A DNA stretch of 14,619 nucleotides from contig CAKREC010000049.1 in the NCBI GenBank assembly GCA_934316925.1, positions 1-14,619 on the forward strand, given 5' to 3'. Below are positions 1 through 6,447 of this stretch, one piece after another (positions within the stretch are counted from its first letter, which is position 1; every line of letters begins with the position of its first letter). Both the position numbers and the translations under genes were made by a program. Source of the stretch: an uncultured Eubacterium sp. Its GTDB lineage: Bacteria; Bacillota; Clostridia; Lachnospirales; Lachnospiraceae. The notes beneath the pieces were generated by a model that saw only the letters and a list, made by a program, of their open reading frames with translations, made no database searches and had not been told where the DNA came from.

Positions 1-57
1 TACGATTCCTAACTGTCTGTTAGCGTTCATAGATGAAATATTGTGCTGTACGATCAT
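1..57 (-). CDS. fliC: Flagellin, N-terminal fragment (continues past left edge)
   Basis: Only the first 19 codons are in the window. They read MIVQHNISSMNANRQLGIV, the conserved N-terminal D0 start of flagellin (family pattern: M-x-V-Q-H-N-x-x-x-M-N-A-N-R-x-L-G). Flagellin is exported through the flagellar type III apparatus and polymerises into the filament; this end forms the inner coiled-coil core. The ATG at 55-57 is fixed by AGGAGG at 66-71, 8 nt upstream. csrA lies 113 nt upstream on the same strand, an arrangement in which CsrA controls flagellin translation. I saw no convincing promoter of its own between csrA and this start, so co-transcription with csrA is likely. Identity is confident despite the short fragment; which flagellin paralogue it is cannot be told. 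Confidence 0.9.
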   Translation of the reverse strand, partial: MIVQHNISSMNANRQLGIV

Positions 58-65
58 AATAATTA

Positions 66-100
66 CCTCCTTGTTTTGCTGTCACAAATCCGTTTGTGAC
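66..100 (-). promoter_or_regulatory. CsrA-type double site in flagellin leader (GGA-loop hairpin plus Shine-Dalgarno)
   Basis: On the minus strand 100-81 forms a perfect 8-bp hairpin, GTCACAAA / TTTGTGAC, with the four-base loop CGGA. CsrA dimers bind GGA presented in hairpin loops. A second GGA lies in the Shine-Dalgarno AGGAGG at 66-71, with 18 nt between the two GGA triplets. This matches the known B. subtilis hag leader scheme, where one site is a loop and the other covers the ribosome binding site. The csrA gene just upstream supports the reading. The structure is seen; binding is inferred. Confidence 0.75.
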
Positions 101-170
101 AATTCAGTTTTCATGTATCTATAATATCTGTGGCAAAACAACCCTTGGGCCCGATAAGAATTGAATTGTC

Positions 171-422
171 TCAGTTATTATCTGATTTGGGAACTTTCTT
201 TTTGCGGTAACGTTCCGGCAGCTCCGGCTCCGCATAATACTTAGATCCCGTTTCCTTTAACTCCGGATTTTTCTTTTCCAATACGGTGCTCCGGACGATG
301 TTGACCTCTTTGGGCGCATCGATCATAATTCTCATATGATTATGACTTCCTCCCAAGAAAGCAATCTTGATGTTGTCACCGATCATCAGATATTCTTCGG
401 TGCTTACCGATAATCTAAGCAT
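171..422 (-). CDS. csrA: CsrA, carbon storage / flagellin translation regulator
   Basis: An 83-aa protein beginning MLRLSVSTEEYLMIGDNIKI, followed by a core with M-R-I-M-I-D-A-P-K-E-V at about 30-40 and NIVRS at 41-45. It aligns along its length with CsrA, the dimeric beta-rich RNA-binding protein that recognises GGA and blocks ribosome access. Leu4 and Arg44, both important for RNA binding in E. coli CsrA, are kept. The usual Thr-Arg-Arg/Lys at 5-7 is Ser-Val-Ser here. The protein is longer than the ~61-74 aa of model CsrAs, with a charged C-terminal tail (51-83, Arg/Lys-rich at 71-79). Start ATG 420-422 has GGGAGG 5 nt upstream, which itself contains GGA, so autoregulation is possible. It sits directly upstream of flagellin, its expected target. 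fliW, the usual antagonist in Firmicutes, is not in the window. Confidence 0.9.
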   Translation of the reverse strand: MLRLSVSTEEYLMIGDNIKIAFLGGSHNHMRIMIDAPKEVNIVRSTVLEKKNPELKETGSKYYAEPELPERYRKKKVPKSDNN

Positions 423-450
423 GTATACCTCCCATCAAGTAAATCTTGTG

Positions 451-479
451 ATGCAACATTTGTTTGTAAAATGTTACTT
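451..479 (-). repeat. Left inverted repeat of the candidate switch
   Basis: Read on the minus strand this is arm AAGTAACATT, core TTACAAACA, arm AATGTTGCAT. It matches the right copy (711-739) at 27 of 29 positions. The core and both core-proximal arms are identical, and only two bases of the inner arm differ. Unlike the right copy it is not followed by a T-run: minus-strand sequence continues CACAAG towards csrA. Confidence 0.88.
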
Positions 480-546
480 TCACCAAACATACCGATCTCA
501 TGAATATAATTTGATAAAAATAGGTAAATATCCCGTAATACAGATC

Positions 547-575
547 TTTTTAAAGAATGTATTTGTCTTGATCAA
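547..575 (-). promoter_or_regulatory. Weak sigma-A-like promoter facing csrA
   Basis: Minus strand: -35 TTGATC (570-575), 17-nt spacer, -10 TAAAAA (547-552); four of six consensus bases in each box. If real it would give basal csrA-flagellin transcription in the present orientation. It lies inside the candidate invertible segment, so it would point the other way after inversion. Confidence 0.3.
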
Positions 576-603
576 TTGCACATAATATTAGGAAGAAACA
601 ACA

Positions 604-643
604 TAGAAAAAATAACTCACAGGAAAAAATGATCCTGCCTGTG
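604..643 (-). terminator. Possible intrinsic terminator, minus strand, inside the switch
   Basis: The six-base arms CACAGG (618-623) and CCTGTG (638-643) enclose a 14-nt loop; an alternative 5-bp stem, CAGGA/TCCTG, overlaps it. On the minus strand the stem is followed by AG then TTATTTTTTCT, a usable T-run. On the plus strand it is followed by A-runs, so it would act leftwards only. It would stop read-through from the right towards csrA in the present orientation. The stem is short, hence modest confidence. Confidence 0.4.
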
Positions 644-665
644 CAAAAAAAATAAAAAAAGATGG

Positions 666-692
666 TTAAGTATTTCCGGGGCTCTCCGATAT
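666..692 (+). promoter_or_regulatory. Sigma-28 (flagellar, SigD/FliA) promoter match pointing away from csrA
   Basis: TTAAGTAT (666-673), exactly 11 nt, then TCCGATAT (685-692). The sigma-28 consensus is TAAAGTTT-N11-GCCGATAA; 12 of 16 positions match, including the CCGATA core of the -10, at the correct spacing. The predicted start is near 698-700, only a few bases before the hairpin terminator at 706-744, so transcription in this orientation should abort. A flagellar promoter facing away from the flagellin operon is the main reason to suspect an inversion switch. Confidence 0.6.
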
Positions 693-705
693 ATATAGTG
701 TCAGA

Positions 706-744
706 AAAAAATGCAACATTTTACAAACAAATGTTGCATTTTTT
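706..744. terminator. Palindromic terminator formed by the right repeat
   Basis: A perfect 15-bp stem (706-720 with 730-744) with a 9-nt loop. On the plus strand it runs into TTTTTTATTTTT; on the minus strand it ends in a run of T as well, so it can stop transcription from both sides. No annotated gene ends here. The only candidate transcript entering on the plus strand starts at the sigma-28 promoter at 666-692. The stem is AT-rich, so efficiency is uncertain. Confidence 0.65.
711..739 (+). repeat. Right inverted repeat of the candidate switch
   Basis: Plus strand: arm ATGCAACATT, asymmetric core TTACAAACA, arm AATGTTGCAT. The 10-bp arms are perfect inverted copies of each other. The 25 bases 715-739 are the exact reverse complement of 451-475. 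Inverted arms around a short asymmetric core, with the core conserved between sites, is the layout of tyrosine-recombinase crossover sites. Confidence 0.88.
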
Positions 745-824
745 ATTTTTCTACAATCTCTGGCATTCCATTTTCTTTCCCAAAATCTTATATGCAGAAT
801 AAATCAAAAACCATTTTTCTTTTC

Positions 825-855
825 CTATTGACTATTTGACCTATTTGGCTATAAT
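825..855 (+). promoter_or_regulatory. Promoter of the araC-ABC operon, with tandem CTATT(T)G repeats
   Basis: -35 TTGACT (828-833), 16-nt spacer, -10 TATAAT (850-855): a strong sigma-A match. Overlapping it are three tandem units, CTATTGA (825-831), CTATTTGAC (832-840) and CTATTTGGC (841-849), which fill the spacer and could be bound by the downstream AraC protein. The leader to the araC start is about 70 nt. Between 745 and 824 I see only AT-rich sequence without clear signals. Confidence 0.75.
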
Positions 856-932
856 CAATTTGAGATGGCGATGCAATACTTAAGATTTTTTTAAGGTTAT
901 TTTGATATATTTAGCTTAGAAAGGATTTGCAT

Positions 933-1763
933 ATGATTCGTATTTCAGCATTAGGCTACAAATTTTTAAATGTGGGTGGACTTGAGATATACCGGCCAGA
1001 TGGTTCCGGTGATTATCTGCTATTATTTTTACGCCGCCCTACACAGGTAAATCTTACGGGCGAGTATCAATTGATACCATCAAACACGTTCATTTTGTTT
1101 CCGGAGGGAAGCCCTCAGTTGTATCGGAAAAAGGATGGCCACTTTGAAAATGACTTTATTCACTTCAGCATTGAAAATGAACCTTCCTTTATCGAAAATC
1201 TGAAAATTCCTTTTAATACTCCGATATCACTTCCTGATTACCAGGAGATTACGGATATGATTTCCGAGATCCATAAGGAATTCTACGATGTCGGAGAGCA
1301 TCATGAGGAACTTTTGAGCTTTCGTATGAAAACCCTGTTATACAAATTCAGTGACCTTTTTGCCATTTCTGAAAAAGGTGGCAACCGTAATATGTTGTAT
1401 CGAAAAAAACTGATCGACATCCGGCGTAAGATCTTTAACCATCAGTATCATCCTGAAGGCGCGGAATCCATAGCCAATGAACTCGGTATGAGTACCTCTT
1501 ATGTGCAACATCTGTATAAGGACTTTTTTCACGTGAGTATTCAGCAGGATATTATTTGGGGAAGGATTTCTTATGCGTCCAATCTACTGGAAACTTCAGA
1601 TTTTACAATTTCAGAGATTGCCGACGCCTGCGGATATGACAATGTAGAGCACTTCTCAAGACAATTTAAAAAAGTTCAAGGTATGACACCTAGCAAATTC
1701 CGCAAAGGATTTGCTGAAAACTTTAAAAGGAGGACACAAGACGGTGAAGCAAACGAAAATTGA
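933..1763 (+). CDS. AraC-family transcriptional regulator
   Basis: A 276-aa protein. The C-terminal part carries the two helix-turn-helix motifs of AraC/XylS regulators, about 176-198 (A-E-S-I-A-N-E-L-G-M-S) and 226-250 (I-S-E-I-A-D-A-C-G-Y-D), followed by the family signature F-S-R-Q-F-K-K at 241-247 and M-T-P-S-K-F-R. The N-terminal ~140 residues look like a cupin-type sensing domain (short beta strands, F-P-E-G-S at 56-60). The start is ATG 933 with AGGA at 922-925, 7 nt upstream; a TTG two codons earlier would sit on top of that site. It is first in its operon and overlaps the next gene by 20 nt, so it probably regulates this ABC cluster and itself. The ligand is unknown; in related gene clusters the signal is often a peptide or other toxic compound. 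Confidence 0.9.
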   Translation: MIRISALGYKFLNVGGLEIYRPDGSGDYLLLFLRRPTQVNLTGEYQLIPSNTFILFPEGSPQLYRKKDGHFENDFIHFSIENEPSFIENLKIPFNTPISLPDYQEITDMISEIHKEFYDVGEHHEELLSFRMKTLLYKFSDLFAISEKGGNRNMLYRKKLIDIRRKIFNHQYHPEGAESIANELGMSTSYVQHLYKDFFHVSIQQDIIWGRISYASNLLETSDFTISEIADACGYDNVEHFSRQFKKVQGMTPSKFRKGFAENFKRRTQDGEANEN

Positions 1764-4002
1764 GCTGCAAAATATCAGTAAAAGCTATTACTCAGAAACC
1801 GCGGTTACCCAGGCTTTGCGTAAGATCAATCTTGCATTTTATGAGAAAGAATTCGTAGCCATTACCGGTGAAAGTGGTAGCGGAAAATCTACACTTTTAA
1901 ATATCATAGGAGGAATGGACACCTTTGATGATGGCGAGATGTTCATCGACGGGGAGCCGACGTTCCAATACGACGAAGATGACTGGGAACATTATCGTCA
2001 GACCAAGATCGGATATGTCTTTCAGGATTATAGTCTGATCGGACACTACAGTGCTCTGGACAATATTATCTGCGCACTTTTAGTCATGGGGATGAAACAG
2101 CCCGAAGCAGAAGAAACGGCAAAGGGTTATCTGGCACAAGTCGGATTAACCGGCTATGAAAATCAGCGGGCATCCCAGTTGTCGAGCGGACAAAAGCAGC
2201 GTCTTTCGATCGCCAGAGCGCTTGCCAAAAATACCGGCATTATTGTTGCTGACGAACCTACCGGCAATCTTGACAGCGAAACAGGAATCCAGATCATCAA
2301 ACTTTTAAAAGAGTTATCAAAAGATCGTCTGGTCATTATGGTCACTCACAACTTTGATCAGGCAGAAGCTTATGTTACCCGGAAGATCCGTATTCATGAT
2401 GGCCAGGTTGTTTCCGACGTGCCAATGAACGAAGATGCTGCACCTGTTGAAACTGCCGCTGCAGCTCCTGCTGCCAAAGATGAATCCTGTTTTGAACCTA
2501 TGAATCGCTCCTGGGAAAACAAAGTGGCATCCCTTTTCGCCAGACGAAATGCGACAACACAAAAAGGAAGAGCCTTGTTGTTCACCTGTTTTCTTCTTGT
2601 GATCGCCGTCGCATCATTCCTTTTTGTTGGCGAGTTGTTTATGCACCATGATGATTATTCAACAAGAAATTATACACAAAGTGCTTTTTATCATGAAGAC
2701 GCCACACGGCTTGTTGTAAAGCGATCCGATGAAAAGGAATTAACCGAGGATGATTATAAAACGCTGACATCCATCTCCCATGTTTCTTCGGTTGACACCT
2801 GTGATGTTGCCAATGACATCAACTTCTACTTAGAGCAGGGTGTTGACTATAAATATATGTACGGAGAACAGCGTAAACAAAATGAAAACACCGAAGTGAA
2901 AACCGTTTCTTTCTTAAAGGAAACCCGTTTTATGCGCTCCTGTGACGGATTAACGGAAAAAGATCTGGTAGCCGGCCGTTTGCCGGCAGCCAGAAACGAA
3001 ATTGTTCTTTATGCCAAGGACACATCACAACTGGATAAAGAAAAGCTCTGCTACTTTGTAGCACACAACATCTGGGATTCCGGTCAGAATTATTCCATGA
3101 ATGTAAAAATTGTCGGTATTTTGAAAGAAGAGACCGATCAGGTTTATTTTTCCAATGAACTGTGCCGCATGCTCTCTATGCACCTTGATTCCGGCACTTA
3201 CCGGCTTTTATACAACTATGACACTTCCTATGGTGATTATCGCAAAAAACTTGAAATGATCCCTGTGATCAATGACGAATTATCCGGCATGGAAGCACGG
3301 GTATCCGGCCGTGGAGAATCCGATGAGATGCCGCCGACCGGCGATGTTCCATTTACACTCCAGCAATACAATCATGATGGCAATGCCGTAGGAGATCCAA
3401 CCAAAGGTACTGTCACGGTGCAGGAGCAGAAACATGATAACACCGATCAGTTTTTAGAGGTCAGCCAGGAATTTTTCGATACCTATTACACGGTGCAGAG
3501 CAATCAGGCATCTGTGTACGTTGATAATTACGCCAAATTAGATGTGGTCATGAAAAAACTTCAGAAGAAAGGCTATGAACCGATAAGTACTTATCGTATC
3601 AGCATGGCTGATTATAATCAGGAACTGGTAACACAGCGACTGACGATCATTGCGATCTCCGCTTTTGGCCTGTTGATCCTGTTGATTGCCGAAATTCTGA
3701 TCCTTCGTTCTCTGATGAAGATCCGTATCAAAGATTATTTTGTCATGAAATTTATTGGTATGAAAATGCCGGTGATCAAAAAAATCAGTTACTTTGAAAT
3801 GATCGGTTATACTTTGATTGCTACAATCTTTACGATCCTTGTAATGTGGATCCTGAAACTGGCAAACGTCTCATTTATTCAGGAGATGATGTGGTATTAT
3901 ACGCCATTTACATATCTTTGCTTTATGGTATATAACATCCTTTTGATCCTTCTGACAGTTGCTTTCTTTAATCGCTTACTGAAAGGACGGTTGAACGCAT
4001 GA
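1744..4002 (+). CDS. ABC transporter, ATPase fused to FtsX/MacB-type permease (first of pair)
   Basis: 752 aa. The N-terminal ATPase has Walker A GESGSGKS (42-49), signature LSSGQ (146-150), Walker B ending D170-E171 in the A-D-E-P-T-G-N-L-D motif typical of the LolD/MacB group, and H-loop His202. An alanine-rich linker follows (about 227-240). Next come one membrane helix (about 277-299), an external domain of roughly 330 residues, and three C-terminal helices (about 633-654, 687-706, 717-743). This is the type VII (mechanotransmission) layout. The start is GTG 1744 behind AAAAGGAGG (1725-1733); the open frame extends upstream to 1711 inside araC, but without a ribosome site. It overlaps the next gene by ATGA, implying coupled translation and a heterodimer. 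The signature has Ser instead of Gly at its third position. Substrate unknown; antimicrobial-peptide resistance or peptide handling are plausible for the family. Confidence 0.87.
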   Translation: MKQTKIELQNISKSYYSETAVTQALRKINLAFYEKEFVAITGESGSGKSTLLNIIGGMDTFDDGEMFIDGEPTFQYDEDDWEHYRQTKIGYVFQDYSLIGHYSALDNIICALLVMGMKQPEAEETAKGYLAQVGLTGYENQRASQLSSGQKQRLSIARALAKNTGIIVADEPTGNLDSETGIQIIKLLKELSKDRLVIMVTHNFDQAEAYVTRKIRIHDGQVVSDVPMNEDAAPVETAAAAPAAKDESCFEPMNRSWENKVASLFARRNATTQKGRALLFTCFLLVIAVASFLFVGELFMHHDDYSTRNYTQSAFYHEDATRLVVKRSDEKELTEDDYKTLTSISHVSSVDTCDVANDINFYLEQGVDYKYMYGEQRKQNENTEVKTVSFLKETRFMRSCDGLTEKDLVAGRLPAARNEIVLYAKDTSQLDKEKLCYFVAHNIWDSGQNYSMNVKIVGILKEETDQVYFSNELCRMLSMHLDSGTYRLLYNYDTSYGDYRKKLEMIPVINDELSGMEARVSGRGESDEMPPTGDVPFTLQQYNHDGNAVGDPTKGTVTVQEQKHDNTDQFLEVSQEFFDTYYTVQSNQASVYVDNYAKLDVVMKKLQKKGYEPISTYRISMADYNQELVTQRLTIIAISAFGLLILLIAEILILRSLMKIRIKDYFVMKFIGMKMPVIKKISYFEMIGYTLIATIFTILVMWILKLANVSFIQEMMWYYTPFTYLCFMVYNILLILLTVAFFNRLLKGRLNA

Positions 4003-6428
4003 TAGAAATAAAAAATCTTAACAAATTTTACAATAAGGGCAAAAAAAATGAAGTTCATGTATTGAACGACATTAACCTTTCACTGGATGCCACCGGTCTT
4101 GTATGTATTCTGGGCGAAAGTGGTTCCGGAAAAACTACATTATTGAACACAATCGGTGGATTGGACACATTCTCCGGCGGAAGTATTTCCATTGATGGTA
4201 CCAGCGTATCAAAATACAATCCGAAAGTAATGGAACCGATCCGAAACGATCATTTTGACTATGTTTTTCAGAACTATTATCTGCTGAAAGATTATTCGGT
4301 TGCCTACAACATCAAACTTGCTCTCAACCGTTACAACATGACCGAAGAGGAAAAAGATGCCCGCGTCGATTATGTACTGAAAGTACTTGGAATCGAAAAA
4401 TACAAAAAGAAGATCGTTTCCAAATTATCCGGTGGACAGCAGCAGCGTGTATCCATTGCCAGAGCTTTAGTGAAATCTCCTGATATTATTTTTGCGGATG
4501 AACCGACCGGCAACCTGGACGAAGAAAATACACTCCGTACCATGAGTATTTTAAAAAATATCTCCAAAGAGTGTCTTGTTCTTCTTGTCACACATGAAAA
4601 ACGAATTGCCAATTTCTTTGCTGACCGCATTATCGAAGTGCAGGATGGAAAGATTGTGCGCGACGAGCCAAATAAACCGATCGACAGCTATGAGCGAAGC
4701 GATGATTCCAACATTTACTTAAAGGAAATGGATCGTTTTTCTCTGTGCGGAGAACAGGGACAGATCGAACTGTATCAGAATAAGACGGCACTGCCGGAAA
4801 AACTTGACCTGACACTTGCCTGGAAAGACGGAAAATTATACATAAAAAATAATATGAATTGTGACATTCTGATTGAGGGAGTGGAAAACGGCGTACGCAT
4901 GCTGGATGAAGAACGCCCAAAGCTGGATATGTCCAAAGTAGAAGATTTCTCTTATGATCTTCCAAAACTTTCCGGCGGTGGTTCCGCCAAACTCAGCAAA
5001 AAAGAAATTTTCCGTATGGCAAAGGAAAATATCCAGCTTATGGGTAAAAAACAAGCCTTTGTGATCGGTATTCTTCTTGCTACCGCAATCCTGCTTTCTA
5101 TCACTATGGCGCAGGTATTCAGTAATTTTAATGTAAATAAAGCCAATGTTGTTATGTCCGACTCTCATTACGCGAAAGTTATTTTTTCAAAAACTACTTC
5201 CCGGATGTGGGGCAGGCAGACAAATGAGGCTCTGGATTTTATTCATGAATTTATGGATACGACCGATCATGGAGATGCCATGTGTATTCCAACTGCCAAC
5301 ATCTACATTTCCGGCAGCGGATACAAACAGCTTTACAACCTGACACAGCAGATCACAGATTTCAATTTTGTAAACTATACACATTTGAAAAAAGAGGATC
5401 TGACTTATGGAGAAATGCCCGTCAATCGTAACGATGTTGTTCTGGATCAGCGGATCATTGACCGGCTTGCTGCCTCCAAAACTTCGGTTGCTTCTCTCTT
5501 AAACGGCTATGAAGATTATCTTGGTATGAAGTTGAAAATTGCTTCTGTGGAAACAGAGTTGACAATTGTAGGTATTTGCAACACCAACGAGCCAAGTCTG
5601 TATTGCAACCAGCATATGTTGATGGGTCTTAGTGCAAAAGGCTACAAAATAGCCAGTGTAGCAGAGTACTTACAGGAAAATTCCGATGCTGACCAGAATC
5701 TGAATTTGAAAGATGATGAAATTCTGATCCGCGAAGCTCTCTACAAAAAAGATGAGACAACAAAAGTATTTGGCGATGATTACGATCATGAATATAAAGT
5801 TGTCGGCACAATTCCAAATGATCTGGAATATGACTATGTCATGAGTGACAAGGGATGCCAGAACATGAAAGATCTTATGATCAGCGAAAACAAATTGTGC
5901 TATATTTACACGGATGATGCTGCTGCCACTGCTGCCTACTTCCAGGAGAAAGGCGATGAAAACGGACGCTCTTTCAAAATCGAAAGTTCTGTTCCGGCAG
6001 AGGACGATATGAAGAGCTATCAGGAAGCTCACTCCAGTGATATGAACGCCAAGACGATGATCCCGATCGCGATCACATTGATCTCACTCATCATGGTTTA
6101 CTTTACGATCAAGTCTAACGCCTCTTCACGAAGCGAAGAGCTTACGGTATATCGTCTCATTGGAATCTCAAGAGGAAGTATTTTGAAAGCGTATATGCTG
6201 GAAATGATCCTGGTTACCAGTTACACTTCTCTTCCGGCAGTCCTCTTAACCTGTGGCATTATACAATTTATCAGTTCCATTCCATCATTGGAAATTGCGA
6301 TGTATATGCCTTGGTGGTCTGCCCTGATCTTACTGATATGCTTATATGCAGTACACGTATTTATCAGTATCCTTCCTGTGTACGGCATTCTTTCAAAACC
6401 ACCTGCTACATTAGCAGTTAAAGACTGA
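3999..6428 (+). CDS. ABC transporter, ATPase fused to FtsX/MacB-type permease (second of pair)
   Basis: 809 aa. Walker A GESGSGKT (39-46), canonical signature LSGGQ (143-147), Walker B D167-E168 with A-D-E-P-T-G-N-L-D, and H-loop His199. Between the ATPase and the first membrane helix is an extra stretch of about 110 residues (about 230-340) rich in alternating hydrophobic and polar residues, resembling a small beta domain; the partner protein lacks it. Helix 1 is at about 353-372, an external domain at about 373-685, and helices 2-4 at about 686-705, 733-757 and 773-795. The start ATG 3999 overlaps the preceding stop (ATGA), with AAAGGAC at 3982-3988. The two fused proteins very probably form one transporter, giving two ATP sites and eight helices. 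Substrate not determinable from sequence. Confidence 0.87.
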   Translation: MIEIKNLNKFYNKGKKNEVHVLNDINLSLDATGLVCILGESGSGKTTLLNTIGGLDTFSGGSISIDGTSVSKYNPKVMEPIRNDHFDYVFQNYYLLKDYSVAYNIKLALNRYNMTEEEKDARVDYVLKVLGIEKYKKKIVSKLSGGQQQRVSIARALVKSPDIIFADEPTGNLDEENTLRTMSILKNISKECLVLLVTHEKRIANFFADRIIEVQDGKIVRDEPNKPIDSYERSDDSNIYLKEMDRFSLCGEQGQIELYQNKTALPEKLDLTLAWKDGKLYIKNNMNCDILIEGVENGVRMLDEERPKLDMSKVEDFSYDLPKLSGGGSAKLSKKEIFRMAKENIQLMGKKQAFVIGILLATAILLSITMAQVFSNFNVNKANVVMSDSHYAKVIFSKTTSRMWGRQTNEALDFIHEFMDTTDHGDAMCIPTANIYISGSGYKQLYNLTQQITDFNFVNYTHLKKEDLTYGEMPVNRNDVVLDQRIIDRLAASKTSVASLLNGYEDYLGMKLKIASVETELTIVGICNTNEPSLYCNQHMLMGLSAKGYKIASVAEYLQENSDADQNLNLKDDEILIREALYKKDETTKVFGDDYDHEYKVVGTIPNDLEYDYVMSDKGCQNMKDLMISENKLCYIYTDDAAATAAYFQEKGDENGRSFKIESSVPAEDDMKSYQEAHSSDMNAKTMIPIAITLISLIMVYFTIKSNASSRSEELTVYRLIGISRGSILKAYMLEMILVTSYTSLPAVLLTCGIIQFISSIPSLEIAMYMPWWSALILLICLYAVHVFISILPVYGILSKPPATLAVKD

Positions 6429-6447
6429 TTATTTTACGGAGGATTTT

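Larger units (their letters stand above)
451..739. other. Candidate invertible promoter segment upstream of csrA-flagellin
   Basis: The segment is bounded by two inverted copies of the same 25-bp sequence (451-475 and 715-739), centred at 465 and 725. Inside are a sigma-28-like promoter on the plus strand (666-692), a possible terminator on the minus strand (604-643) and a weak sigma-A-like promoter on the minus strand (547-575). Crossing over in the shared 9-bp cores would map position x to 1190-x. The sigma-28 promoter would then lie at 498-524 on the minus strand, with an expected start near 491, about 69 nt before the csrA ATG. Clostridioides difficile has comparable recombinase-operated switches upstream of flagellar genes. 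No recombinase is encoded here. Inversion is inferred, not shown. Confidence 0.55.

Noticed and set aside
131..157. CCCGATAA at 150-157 on the plus strand as a sigma-28 -10 box antisense to csrA
   Set aside because: The -35 position (TGGCAAAA, 131-138) does not resemble TAAAGTTT at the required 11-nt spacing.
451..739. The inverted repeats as ends of an insertion sequence or MITE
   Set aside because: No transposase and no flanking target-site duplication is visible; the conserved asymmetric core and the enclosed promoter fit an inversion switch better, though a MITE is not fully excluded.
927..932. TTG at 927 as the araC start (two extra residues)
   Set aside because: It lies one base after the AGGA ribosome site; ATG 933 has proper spacing.
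1711..1743. Upstream extension of the first ABC fusion gene to a TTG at 1711
   Set aside because: No ribosome site precedes it, whereas AAAAGGAGG lies 10 nt before GTG 1744 and the ATPase domain begins right after that start.
4630..5168. Open frames of ~110 aa on the minus strand within the second ABC fusion gene
   Set aside because: They are antisense to a clearly conserved coding region and have no ribosome sites or recognisable domains.
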